Positions 7,221 through 15,392 of a DNA stretch of 31,014 bases are shown here, piece after piece. Both the position numbers and the translations under genes were made by a program. The notes under the pieces are model-generated. The model did not search any database, was not told the DNA's origin, and saw only the letters and a program-made list of their open reading frames with translations. The DNA comes from a virus, in IMG/VR virus record IMGVR_UViG_3300028829_003511, positions 1 to 31,014 of that record; one strand, given 5' to 3'. Positions within the stretch are counted from its first letter, which is position 1. The number at the start of each line of letters is the position of its first letter.

Positions 7221-8120
7221 TTAACGTGTACTCCACTTATCAACCAAGAAATCCGCTAAGTCTTTTGCGTCTCTCAAACCATTCTTTCTCATAAATTCAC
7301 CGATTTTTCTTAGCGTCGGTCTCAATGATGAGTAGTTCTGAGCCATATGCAATTCTGTCCCAATAGACCCTTTCGCGTCTATGGGTCTGGTATATCTGTC
7401 AAGACGATGCCATTCTTCTGATGTGAACAAATTTTTGTCATCAACAACCATCGCTTTGTAGATGAGGCCGAGGTCATTTTTCGGTTTCGCTCCCATGGTT
7501 GAGCGCATGTTCATGTACCTGTCATCATCTGTCTGTTCTCTTGAGATGGTCTTAACTTCCGGTCTATCGTAAGAGATTAGTTCTTCGAAGGACACGGTGT
7601 TACCGCTTCCCGTGATCCAGTCACGATTATCCTTGTACAACCTTACCGGTATTCCTTTTTTCTTGAGGATGCTGACGAGATCAAGAACGAGTTTGTTCTG
7701 CACCTGACTATCCCTTCCATCTGGGGCAATGAGAATGTCAACCCTGTTGACAAACTTAGATGCATCCTTTATTGTGTCTTTGTTGGAGTAAATGCGATCC
7801 TCTTGCTCATAGGAACCATTTGCAGCACGACGGAAATCAGCCCCCCAATAGTCCATGGGTTCACCGGTAAGATTGTTTGATAACAGTCTTCCATCAAGCT
7901 CAATCAACACGGAATACATTGAATTCTCAATGTGGTATTTTCCTGTGCGAGTTCTTGACGTTGACAGGTAGTAGTTATATTTTTCGTGGGACTCAATACC
8001 CTTTGTGAACGTCGGTGACATTCTGAACTCATTGTTCTTGAAGATGTCTAATGCACTTCTTACGCTACGTGCATAGAACAAGGTGGGGCTTAGACCTTCA
8101 AATAAATCTCTAATTTTCAC
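7221..8120 (-). CDS. Capsid-targeted protein, possibly ADP-ribosyltransferase-like
   Basis: This 299-residue protein is the first gene of the island. It starts at GTG with AAGGAAAG upstream; the leader MKIRDLFE followed by Gly fits an L-x-E/G cleavage site and supports this start. The next part contains LFYARS (Arg18), YYLSTSRTRTGKY (51-62), a strand VLIELDGRLL and EQEDRI (105-110). This set recalls a common phage protein family with a conserved E-x-E-(D/E)-R motif. The order Arg, S-T-S, E-x-E is also that of R-S-E ADP-ribosyltransferases such as T4 Alt, but this is inference. The C-terminal half is not recognised. Confidence 0.5.
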   Translation of the reverse strand: MKIRDLFEGLSPTLFYARSVRSALDIFKNNEFRMSPTFTKGIESHEKYNYYLSTSRTRTGKYHIENSMYSVLIELDGRLLSNNLTGEPMDYWGADFRRAANGSYEQEDRIYSNKDTIKDASKFVNRVDILIAPDGRDSQVQNKLVLDLVSILKKKGIPVRLYKDNRDWITGSGNTVSFEELISYDRPEVKTISREQTDDDRYMNMRSTMGAKPKNDLGLIYKAMVVDDKNLFTSEEWHRLDRYTRPIDAKGSIGTELHMAQNYSSLRPTLRKIGEFMRKNGLRDAKDLADFLVDKWSTR

Positions 8121-8149
8121 TTGACTTTCCTTACATGATCTAATAAAAT
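8121..8149 (+). promoter_or_regulatory. Sigma70-like promoter for the recombination genes
   Basis: TTGACT (8121-8126), a 17-base spacer and TAAAAT (8144-8149) match the consensus at 10 of 12 positions. They lie in the divergent gap, pointing at the UvsY-like gene at 8189. Confidence 0.6.
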
Positions 8150-8163
8150 ACTATTTCAGAATA

Positions 8164-8171
8164 TATTTATT
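8164..8171 (-). promoter_or_regulatory. Candidate T4-type late promoter for the effector island
   Basis: The minus strand reads AATAAATA, seven of eight bases of the T4 late box TATAAATA, about 43 bases before the GTG of the first island gene. Late timing would fit proteins packed into the head. One mismatch in AT-rich DNA makes this tentative. Confidence 0.35.
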
Positions 8172-8188
8172 CGTCATGGGGGTAATAA

Positions 8189-8638
8189 GTGATAACGAAA
8201 AAAGAAGCAATGGAGATGTTCGACAATCTTGTTGAGGTCTTCGAAAACACAAGTGACAAGACTTTACCTCTCGTGGAGCTATCCAATATCACTCTTGCAG
8301 AGGCTCTCAAGAATCAAGTCGTTCTTGAGTTGACATGGAATGAAATTGTCGGGAGGGTCAAGACTCTGAAGAGTCAAATTGATGTTGTTATTGAAGAGGC
8401 ATATTCAGATGCGATAACAAGAGAACTCAAAGATTCATATAGGTCAACTTCAATCTCCGAGGCACGAGAGTTTGCAAAGACGGATAAGGTGTACCGCGAT
8501 TTCAAGGGGTTGTCTGTAGAGGTGAATGATCTGTATGACGAATCAAAAGGAATACTTGACACAATTCACAGCAGACGTTATGTTCTTAACAACATGACGA
8601 ACAGTATAGTTGCATCTGTTGATAAGAATATTTTATAA
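8189..8638 (+). CDS. UvsY-like recombination mediator (tentative)
   Basis: This 149-residue, mostly helical protein starts at GTG with GGGGGT five bases upstream. Its size is close to T4 UvsY (137 residues). The C-terminal half has the same layout, ending in an I-L-D-T-I-H-S-R-R-Y-V-L-N-N-M helix comparable with the D-A-I-K-S-R-G-F-A-I-K-H-I stretch of T4 UvsY. UvsY loads UvsX onto single-stranded DNA covered by gp32. Position supports the call: in T4 uvsY also lies close to uvsW, and uvsW follows here after one small gene. A promoter lies in the gap just upstream. The identity rests on a weak alignment plus gene order. Confidence 0.45.
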   Translation: MITKKEAMEMFDNLVEVFENTSDKTLPLVELSNITLAEALKNQVVLELTWNEIVGRVKTLKSQIDVVIEEAYSDAITRELKDSYRSTSISEAREFAKTDKVYRDFKGLSVEVNDLYDESKGILDTIHSRRYVLNNMTNSIVASVDKNIL

Positions 8639-8653
8639 TTTGAGGTAAAATGT

Positions 8654-8989
8654 ATGTGTGACGAAAGGAAACATCTGACTTATGAAGAGCGCATGATGAT
8701 CGAAAGGGTCAAGTCTGACATTCTCTCAAAAATTGCGAAACATCAAGAGGTGGTTGATTCTTCGTCTTTTATGATTGTTGAACATTACCAAAACATCAAA
8801 GATGACAAAGAACGGGTCATGGATTGGTTGAACCGTCTTGTGTTGGAAAGTAACAGACGAGAAACCGGAGATATGAATCTTGAAAACGATCTGAAGTGTC
8901 TTTCATCGCTAATCGCCATCGAGGAGCTGCGAGAGCAATACGATAATATTGAAAAAACAAACAACATCAGAGGATATACAGTCGGATGA
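8654..8989 (+). CDS. Hypothetical helical protein
   Basis: This 111-residue, highly charged protein is predicted to be nearly all helix and may form a coiled coil. TGAGG lies eight bases before the ATG at 8654; a neighbouring ATG at 8650 stops after three codons. Its end overlaps the uvsW start by four bases (ATGA), so it is translationally coupled to the helicase. T4 has small genes between uvsY and uvsW too, but I cannot claim homology. Confidence 0.6.
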   Translation: MCDERKHLTYEERMMIERVKSDILSKIAKHQEVVDSSSFMIVEHYQNIKDDKERVMDWLNRLVLESNRRETGDMNLENDLKCLSSLIAIEELREQYDNIEKTNNIRGYTVG

Positions 8990-11367
8990 TATGTATAACT
9001 ATCTTGGATGAGGTTAACTGTGTCATTGATGGTTTAGAACCACAGGAACTCAGGAAACTTCAGGACAGTATAAAATTCAAGGAAAAGGGTGCACATATGA
9101 CAGCGGCCTTCCGTCTCGGTGAGTGGGATGGGTTTGTTTCTATGGTTGCTGATGATGGGGTGTTTGCTCTGTACCACATTGATCATGTTATCGATTTTGT
9201 TGTAGATCGTCTTGGTTATGGTGAGGATGAGATAGAACTCGTAGATGAGAGACCTGAATGTGTTGTCCCAGATGGGGTGACCGCCATTGATGAAAACTTC
9301 TTATTGAAGTACACGGGTAATGTCCTGAGGGACTATCAGGTCGATGGGATCAACGATGCCATATACAACAAGAAAGGTATCTTGCATCTTGCGACAAACT
9401 CCGGTAAGACTCAGATCACGCTTGGTATTTCCAAGTTACTGGACCCCTACATAAAGACAATTACGATAGTACCTTCTGCTCAGCTTGCGAAGCAGACATA
9501 CGAAGACTATCAGTTATGTGAAGACATAAAAAGCTGTCTACTGACATCAAAGGACTCTCAGTCCAAGAGGATCGAGAAGATAAGAGAACATAGACATTTC
9601 GTCATAACGGAGAAGCTCTTCCTCAATCTTATTGAGGAGTTTGAGAAAGATGTTTATGCCATCATGAAAGACGAATGCTTCCATCCGTCGCACATGTTGA
9701 TGGGTGAGAATGGGTGGAAACCGGTTGCGGATTTTGTTGAAGGGGAGAAGGTTCTTGCATACAACCCAGAAACGGGTAAATCGGCATTCGAACCGGTTCT
9801 AAGGACGGTCAAGAAGCCTTTCAGTGGAAACCTGAAGCATCTTAAAGGTCCGAATGGTCGATACGATTTACTGGTAACACCAAACCATGAACAGCCATAT
9901 TGGACATCTGATACAGGGAAGCTTAAACGCTGTACGTTTGGTGAGATGAAGAAGGGGTATGTAATCCCGACATCAACAGAGATCGAGGGTGATGAACCGC
10001 TTTCAGATCTCGATAGACTGAAGATCGCATTTGAAGCTGACGGTCACCTTCTAAGAACTGATCAGGATGGTGTGAACACATATCGTTTCATGTTCAGAAA
10101 GGAGAGGAAGATTGAGAGACTTGAGAGCATACTCAACAACCTCGGTAAGGAGTACAAGAAGAGTGTGAACATCCGTGGTGACACGTCGATCACGTTCAAA
10201 GAAGTTGAAACGTACCAAAAGTCGATCAAGTGGTTCGACCCATTCAAAAGTGGGAAGGCGAACGCGATGTTCATTGAAGAGCTGGTGTATTGGGATGGGT
10301 GGTATTGTGAGAATGCAAAGACCCCTTCACTGTTTTGGGAAAAGCAGATCGATAAGAGCGAGACGGAGCATGCATATCTAATAGCCAAACTTGGTGGGTA
10401 TCGCCCTAAGATGACAGAACATATCAACGGAGGAGGACATCCAGTATATCGGATATCCAGCATCAAGAAGGCTCGCACAAAGCTGACAAACAGTGTTCCA
10501 ATTGATGTACCATACACCGGCTATGTTCATTGTGTGACTGTGCCTAGTGGGAATCTAGTAACCATGAGGGAAGGGACAATATCCATAACAGGTAACTGTC
10601 ACATTTTTGGTGAGGTTCTTGAGGATGCTATTCGGTACAGAACCCCACATTATCCGGTACGAATTGGATTAACCGGAACAATCCCAACAGACCCATACAA
10701 GGCTGAAAGGATAAAGTGTGTTCTTGGTGGTGGTGTCTTGAGACATGTCCCACCAGCAGAGCTTATTGAACGAGGTCTTGCCGCAAAACCAACGATAAAG
10801 GTTGTGACCGTTACTCATACCGAAATTGAATCTCTGTTTAAGGCAATGAAGGATGAAAAACAGTTCGAATGGAGTATTGAGCAGGCTTATATGATGAAAA
10901 ACGTTGAGAGGGCTGAGGCAATCGCGGCGTACATCAAAAAGGTTGTTGACGACGACCCAAAAAATACATTGGTTCTGTGTCATGCAGCGTTTGGTAAGGT
11001 TCTCTCTGGTGTTATGGGTCTTCCTATCATCACAGACGATGTATCGGTAGATGAACGTGGGGAGATGTTTGCGAAGTTCAGAGAGAGTGATGATCACATC
11101 CAGCTTGCATCGTTCGGAACAAGTTCAACTGGTATTTCCGAAAACCGGATCTTCCGTCTCGTATTGATTGATGTTGGTAAGGATGAGACGACGATCATAC
11201 AGTCGATTGGTAGGGGTATTCGTCTCGATGGGGTTCATAACAAGGTTGATGTTATCGATATCTCCTCAAACACGTTCTATTCAACGAAACATCGCAAAGA
11301 GCGTCTGAAGGTTTACAAAAGAGAGAAGTACGAGTACCATGAAGACAATAATTTTATTTGTGTATAG
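8986..11367 (+). CDS. uvsW: UvsW DNA/RNA helicase, interrupted by an intein
   Basis: The 793-residue precursor contains a 486-residue helicase after removal of residues 231-537; T4 UvsW has 503. The N-terminal region (1-110) resembles the UvsW DNA-binding domain. LATNSGKT (Walker A, Lys141) follows VLRDYQVDG, motif II is DE plus CH once spliced, GLTGT is motif III, and IIQSIGRGIR is motif VI. UvsW unwinds and regresses branched DNA and removes R-loops, switching T4 from origin-dependent to recombination-dependent replication. Without splicing, motif II is broken and the helicase cannot work. The ATG overlaps the preceding stop. Confidence 0.9.
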   Translation: MICITILDEVNCVIDGLEPQELRKLQDSIKFKEKGAHMTAAFRLGEWDGFVSMVADDGVFALYHIDHVIDFVVDRLGYGEDEIELVDERPECVVPDGVTAIDENFLLKYTGNVLRDYQVDGINDAIYNKKGILHLATNSGKTQITLGISKLLDPYIKTITIVPSAQLAKQTYEDYQLCEDIKSCLLTSKDSQSKRIEKIREHRHFVITEKLFLNLIEEFEKDVYAIMKDECFHPSHMLMGENGWKPVADFVEGEKVLAYNPETGKSAFEPVLRTVKKPFSGNLKHLKGPNGRYDLLVTPNHEQPYWTSDTGKLKRCTFGEMKKGYVIPTSTEIEGDEPLSDLDRLKIAFEADGHLLRTDQDGVNTYRFMFRKERKIERLESILNNLGKEYKKSVNIRGDTSITFKEVETYQKSIKWFDPFKSGKANAMFIEELVYWDGWYCENAKTPSLFWEKQIDKSETEHAYLIAKLGGYRPKMTEHINGGGHPVYRISSIKKARTKLTNSVPIDVPYTGYVHCVTVPSGNLVTMREGTISITGNCHIFGEVLEDAIRYRTPHYPVRIGLTGTIPTDPYKAERIKCVLGGGVLRHVPPAELIERGLAAKPTIKVVTVTHTEIESLFKAMKDEKQFEWSIEQAYMMKNVERAEAIAAYIKKVVDDDPKNTLVLCHAAFGKVLSGVMGLPIITDDVSVDERGEMFAKFRESDDHIQLASFGTSSTGISENRIFRLVLIDVGKDETTIIQSIGRGIRLDGVHNKVDVIDISSNTFYSTKHRKERLKVYKREKYEYHEDNNFICV
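9676..10596 (+). mobile_element. Intein with a LAGLIDADG-type homing endonuclease region
   Basis: This is 307 residues, from Cys231 to Asn537 of the UvsW precursor. The N-terminal splicing block begins with Cys and includes GWKPVADFVEGEKVLAY. Block B is LLVTPNHEQPYW. The C-terminal block is YVHCVTVPSGNLVTM and ends ISITGN, followed by extein Cys. The usual penultimate His is replaced by Gly, a variant that can still splice. The middle holds two endonuclease-type motifs, LKIAFEADGHL and FIEELVYWDGWY, spaced like the two LAGLIDADG helices. Insertion is exactly between DE and CH of helicase motif II, a highly conserved site of the kind inteins favour. Codon use looks like that of the host gene. 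Confidence 0.92.
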
Positions 11368-11376
11368 GGTGATGAT

Positions 11377-11844
11377 TTGAGATATTTAGGAAATGATGAG
11401 ACGTTCAGTGCATCGTCACAGGACGTTATAGGTGAAAGAATATTCGAATACAGTATAAAGCATGACGACTATATGTTCACATTCCATGTCGGGTGGGATA
11501 TTGTCATGGCAGAATATGTTTTCGATATCGGTGGTTATCGATACGCACTACCATCTGGTATCTATGTGTTTAGTGGATGTGTGTCTGGGGCATATGATTG
11601 GATTCGTGTTGACGAGATAATTGATAGGGATATTGATATTTTTCAAGCACCAATCGATCTCAACAGTTGGACAATTGAGAAACAAAAACTTGTTGACACA
11701 ACGACAGAAAAAATCTACATGCCTCAGACAAAAAATCCATTACCGGTTGTTGACAGTACGGGGAAAAGGTGTATTTTCATTTCATATACTGACGTGTATA
11801 GTCGTATGAAGGATAGGGATTTTTCATCAATGTTTGTTCTTTGA
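11377..11844 (+). CDS. Hypothetical protein
   Basis: This 155-residue protein starts at TTG (11377) with AGGGTGA upstream; the nearest ATG (11372) stops at once and the next in-frame Met lies about 30 residues in. It is rich in aromatic residues and beta strands, with no recognised motif. It starts 9 bases after uvsW and is followed 16 bases later by the first DnaE-like fragment, so it is part of the same run of genes. Confidence 0.55.
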   Translation: MRYLGNDETFSASSQDVIGERIFEYSIKHDDYMFTFHVGWDIVMAEYVFDIGGYRYALPSGIYVFSGCVSGAYDWIRVDEIIDRDIDIFQAPIDLNSWTIEKQKLVDTTTEKIYMPQTKNPLPVVDSTGKRCIFISYTDVYSRMKDRDFSSMFVL

Positions 11845-11860
11845 AAACAGGTGAGTGGTG

Positions 11861-12385
11861 ATGTACAGAGACTCTGTGAGAAATCGATACTTGGCAAGGG
11901 ATGGCACGTCTCTTGTCACAGAATTTCAATATGCTCGCATGATAGCCAATGATGATGGTGACATTAACAAGTATCATGTGTTGTCATCTGATGAGACCGA
12001 TTTCTATGAAAACACGTTCAACGAGATCATATCAGTTGATGATGTTTTAGATGAACCTGAAACCACATCGCATCTTCATACCGGTGAGGATCTGGATTTG
12101 CTCATAGAACGGTTAACCACGTCAGATAGGTTTGATAGTGCCAACATTGATAGACTTGAGGAGGAACTTGAGTTCTTTGTAAGGACAGAGAACGTCTTGT
12201 TTCTTAATAGGCTCTATGATATCATACAAAAATTCAGAGAGGATGGAGTTGTGTGGGGTGTTGGGCGTGGTTCGAGTTGCAGTAGCTATGTGCTGTACCT
12301 ATTGTTCGTGAACGACGTGGACCCTGTGAAATACGATATACCGTTCCATGAAATGTCAAAAGAATATAAAACAAAATGGGAGTAA
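11861..12385 (+). CDS. DnaE-like fragment with the GRGS motif (first half of a split palm)
   Basis: This protein is 174 residues from the ATG at 11861, with AGGTGAG upstream; two GTG codons lie just before it. Residues 1-110 are acidic and not recognised. Residues 112-165 closely follow bacterial DNA polymerase III alpha: a helix FLNRLYDIIQKFREDG, then WGVGRGSSCSSYVLYLL and DVDPVKYDIPFHEM. In DnaE the GRGS loop touches the incoming nucleotide phosphates, and this block ends just before the PDFDVDF catalytic motif. The protein stops there, with no catalytic aspartates and no PHP domain. The missing part is encoded 18 kb away at 30340-30957. It could assemble with that protein, or serve some other nucleotide-binding role. 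Confidence 0.65.
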   Translation: MYRDSVRNRYLARDGTSLVTEFQYARMIANDDGDINKYHVLSSDETDFYENTFNEIISVDDVLDEPETTSHLHTGEDLDLLIERLTTSDRFDSANIDRLEEELEFFVRTENVLFLNRLYDIIQKFREDGVVWGVGRGSSCSSYVLYLLFVNDVDPVKYDIPFHEMSKEYKTKWE

Positions 12386-12391
12386 AAAAAA

Positions 12392-12694
12392 ATGAGCGAA
12401 CTTGATATCCGAAGCATCCGACCACTGAATGATGATGTTGTTCTGGTGCGGGTGCCGAAGAACGAGATCGAAGGTAGTGGTGGTTTGATTTTTGCTGATA
12501 TGCAAGAAGAGAACGATATCCAATATTTTGAGGTAATCTCAAAAACCGATACGGTATCGACGGTTGAGGTTGGTGACATTGTTGTTGTCTCGTGGAAGCG
12601 TATCACCGAACCACAGACCGGTGTGCTTGATGGTAAAACACGGCAGTTTGGTATCACTTCTCAGAGTGAGCTGTTAGCAGTGATTGAGCGATAG
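12392..12694 (+). CDS. GroES-like co-chaperonin
   Basis: This 100-residue protein has the GroES pattern: IRPLNDDVVLVRV at the start, a mobile-loop region with GSGGLIFA, EVGDIVVVSW in the middle, and the closing strand SELLAVIE. In T4 the functional equivalent is gp31, which caps host GroEL so that the large capsid protein can fold; unlike gp31, this protein looks openly GroES-like. GGAG lies upstream. The gene starts 6 bases after the previous stop, in the accessory run that leads to the MoxR and VWA genes. Confidence 0.8.
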   Translation: MSELDIRSIRPLNDDVVLVRVPKNEIEGSGGLIFADMQEENDIQYFEVISKTDTVSTVEVGDIVVVSWKRITEPQTGVLDGKTRQFGITSQSELLAVIER

Positions 12695-12702
12695 GGAGTT
12701 GT

Positions 12703-12975
12703 ATGATGAAAATCTGTATGGTGCGGGGTGAAAACTTTAAAGGTGCTCTTGCCGTTGGAGAAAAGGAGGAAGACGGGTTTCGGCTCGTCACTGGAAAAGG
12801 AATCACCATCAAGGGAGGTCTTCTAAAAGTCGTATCAACAATGAACATGATGGGTGAACAAATTTTAGACGGACATGAGACCATTGTAACGGGATGTGGT
12901 CTTGTTGTTTCAGACTGTGGATCTTTCGTCACAGTTGTCGAAAAAGAAACCCTTTCTGCTTTTGAAAAAATCTAA
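12703..12975 (+). CDS. Hypothetical small beta-rich protein
   Basis: This 90-residue protein has GGGAG just before tandem ATGs (12703 and 12706). It reads as a series of short strands with many glycines (GKGITIKGGLLKVV, ETIVTGCGLVVSDCG) and no known motif. It lies 8 bases after the GroES-like gene and before the MoxR gene. I do not recognise it. Confidence 0.6.
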   Translation: MMKICMVRGENFKGALAVGEKEEDGFRLVTGKGITIKGGLLKVVSTMNMMGEQILDGHETIVTGCGLVVSDCGSFVTVVEKETLSAFEKI

Positions 12976-12987
12976 CTGGTGAGTGTG

Positions 12988-14103
12988 ATGGGTAATAATA
13001 ATAAGTTGAATGTTGTTTCTATCAAAGAAGCGTCCGATATAATTACAAATCTTATATCTTCGTCTTTTCTCAGATCATCAGTACCACCGAACATAATGCT
13101 TCACGGTTCTGTTGGTGTTGGTAAATCGACTATCATCAACAAGCTACCTGTTGGTATTTCTGAGATGACCGGTATACCGGAGTCCGACATAGTTGTGATA
13201 GATGTTCGTCTCAATGGTATGTGTGATGGTGCTGAGTTGACGGGAATCCCCCATGTCGTTGATGGTGAGATGCGGTTTTCAACACCGGAGTGGTTCCCTG
13301 AAGATGATGGTAAATTTTACATTCTATTCTTTGATGAGATCACAACCGCAAATCAGTCGGTGTTGGCTGCTGCTCTTCGTGTCCTATTGGATAGAAGTAT
13401 TCAAAATGGTAAGAAATTACCAGACACATGTGCCATTGTTGCTGCTGGTAACAGGAAAGAAGACAAGACTGGGTGTGTGCCACTGAAACCTGCGGCAAGC
13501 AACCGTTTTGCACTACATCTTGAGATCGGTAAGATTGCTGAAGCGACTCTCTCCTACATGGTCAATAAACGGTTCGATAGAGATCTCATAGGTTTCCTTG
13601 AGTGGAAGAAAGATCTGATCAATAAGCCGACAACGGAAGAGGCGGGGTTCCCAACACCCAGATCTTGGGAATTTGTCAATGAACATATTCTGTCGTCTGA
13701 TTACATCACACACAATGAACATTTGTTACCGTCATGCGTTGCTGCTGCTGTGGGAACAGAAGCTGCCATCCAGTTTATGGCATATCGTGAGGTTTCAGAA
13801 CGATTACCTGATTGGGGAGCTATCCGAGCAGGCAGTGTCGTATATACGTTTGATCGGAACGGGAATAATGACTCAATTCTTTATGCAATCGGGGTTGCAA
13901 TTTGTTTTGAATTTATTGATACTCTTAAAAATGGTCTTTCGGATGAAACCGCCAGACTTGTTGGTGTGTTGAAACAGCTCCCACGGGAGTGTAAGATCGT
14001 ATGTTTCAGAACAATGAAACGGGACACGGTAGCGGCCTCGAAGATGTTCTCAAGTTTAGAACTCCTAGAGGAGTTTAAGAAAGTTGCAGCATATGTTAGA
14101 TGA
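12988..14103 (+). CDS. MoxR-type AAA+ ATPase
   Basis: This protein is 371 residues from the ATG at 12988, with GGTGAG five bases upstream; a GTG at 12979 is possible. It has Walker A GSVGVGKST (40-48), Walker B ILFFDEI, sensor 1 AAGN and a late FPTPRSWEFVN stretch typical of MoxR proteins. MoxR ATPases work with VWA-domain partners to remodel or mature protein complexes and insert metal cofactors. The next gene, 10 bases on, encodes a VWA protein, which is the classic pairing. The client in phage infection is unknown; it could act on host complexes or on phage assemblies. Confidence 0.85.
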   Translation: MGNNNKLNVVSIKEASDIITNLISSSFLRSSVPPNIMLHGSVGVGKSTIINKLPVGISEMTGIPESDIVVIDVRLNGMCDGAELTGIPHVVDGEMRFSTPEWFPEDDGKFYILFFDEITTANQSVLAAALRVLLDRSIQNGKKLPDTCAIVAAGNRKEDKTGCVPLKPAASNRFALHLEIGKIAEATLSYMVNKRFDRDLIGFLEWKKDLINKPTTEEAGFPTPRSWEFVNEHILSSDYITHNEHLLPSCVAAAVGTEAAIQFMAYREVSERLPDWGAIRAGSVVYTFDRNGNNDSILYAIGVAICFEFIDTLKNGLSDETARLVGVLKQLPRECKIVCFRTMKRDTVAASKMFSSLELLEEFKKVAAYVR

Positions 14104-14113
14104 GGGGTAGGAA

Positions 14114-15388
14114 ATGGACGTTTTTCAGACTCTTATGGATGGTAGAGTGGAAATAACTGAAAAGCTCTCAGAAGAGCTTTCAGAAGCCAGAACAAACGTC
14201 ATTCTTGGGTCATCACTCATTTCATATGCCTTGTTCACATGTGAGATATATTTTACGTCATGTGATGAAAACCCAACTGCGTGTGCTCTTGTAAGAGGTA
14301 GTGGTAATTACATATTCATTGATACGACCCTGTGGGGATCGATTAAACTGAAACACAGGGCGGGAATATTGTATCATGAGACACTTCACATATTCTTGGA
14401 ACATGGATATCGTGGTCGTGATAATATGTATGATCCTCAGAAATGGAACAAAGCGACTGACTACAATATCAACCCGACATGTAAAGGTTTGTATAAGGAT
14501 GCTTTTGGTGTGGTCAAAGACCCTAGAGCCTCAAAGTATTTTGATATGCCTGAATGGGTTCTCTATGAAGAACAATATGTTGGAATGTCTTCTGATGAGA
14601 TTTATGAGTTGCTTGATGATGATGATGATGATGATGATGAAACTGAGGCATTCGATGTTGTTGACATGCAGGGTGATGGTTTCGGGTCAGATGAACGCAT
14701 AGATGCTCAGGTCCAAAAGAATAGACAGACTATGATGGCATCTATAAAGATGGCTGAGGATATGGGTGGTATCGGTAAACATGAACTCGGTATAGTGAGA
14801 CAAATTCATGAACTGACAAAGCCTGTTGTCGGGTTTCGTGATTACCTTGAGACGTTTATAAGAAGCTCCGTTCCGACAAGAACTACATACAGGAGAATCA
14901 GTCGTAAAAGTTCCGATGTTATATTCCCGTCTCTTGAGGGAAACCACATAAATCTTCTTGTTGGTATTGACACTTCGGGTTCAATGAGGGACAGTGACAT
15001 TGTTGAGTGTATGTCTGAGATCGTTGGGCTGGCAGAAGACCTAGACAGTTGGACAGTCCATGTTGTGAGTTGTGATTCAAAACCATACTATGTTGCTGAA
15101 TTGTCATCTGATACCTTTGAAACCTGTGAAATAAAAGACTTGCAATTGCGAGGTGGGGGTGGTACACTTTTGGGACCAATGTTGAACTCTGTTGAAGGGG
15201 TAGAATATGAAAGTATAGATGCAGCCATCATCATGACAGATGGACATTTAATTGATAATGATGTTGAATCTTGTTATGATGGAAGTTTCCCTGTTATCGT
15301 CATGGTCACGGAAAACGGTAACAATGACCTTGTTATGAAAAACAATGAAATTCGTGTAATCAAAGTTGACAAAAGAGAGAGAAAATAA
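14114..15388 (+). CDS. Metallopeptidase-like plus VWA domain protein (MoxR partner)
   Basis: This 424-residue protein has two domains. The N-terminal part has a zinc-peptidase-like motif HETLHIFLEH starting at residue 88. An acidic linker contains eight Asp in a row, encoded by eight GAT codons at 14615-14638. From about residue 280 a VWA domain has the metal-binding signature DTSGSMRDS, then GGGGT and MTDGH. This layout is that of the VWA-like/putative metallopeptidase family that sits beside MoxR ATPases in bacteria. It probably works with the ATPase upstream. The His and Glu of the peptidase motif are intact, so proteolysis is possible but unproven. Confidence 0.8.
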   Translation: MDVFQTLMDGRVEITEKLSEELSEARTNVILGSSLISYALFTCEIYFTSCDENPTACALVRGSGNYIFIDTTLWGSIKLKHRAGILYHETLHIFLEHGYRGRDNMYDPQKWNKATDYNINPTCKGLYKDAFGVVKDPRASKYFDMPEWVLYEEQYVGMSSDEIYELLDDDDDDDDETEAFDVVDMQGDGFGSDERIDAQVQKNRQTMMASIKMAEDMGGIGKHELGIVRQIHELTKPVVGFRDYLETFIRSSVPTRTTYRRISRKSSDVIFPSLEGNHINLLVGIDTSGSMRDSDIVECMSEIVGLAEDLDSWTVHVVSCDSKPYYVAELSSDTFETCEIKDLQLRGGGGTLLGPMLNSVEGVEYESIDAAIIMTDGHLIDNDVESCYDGSFPVIVMVTENGNNDLVMKNNEIRVIKVDKRERK

Positions 15389-15392
15389 CATT

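Noticed and set aside
8549-8577. TTGACA-17-TATGTT inside the UvsY-like gene
   Set aside because: It lies within coding sequence with a weak -10; it is possible as an internal promoter but not supported enough to list.
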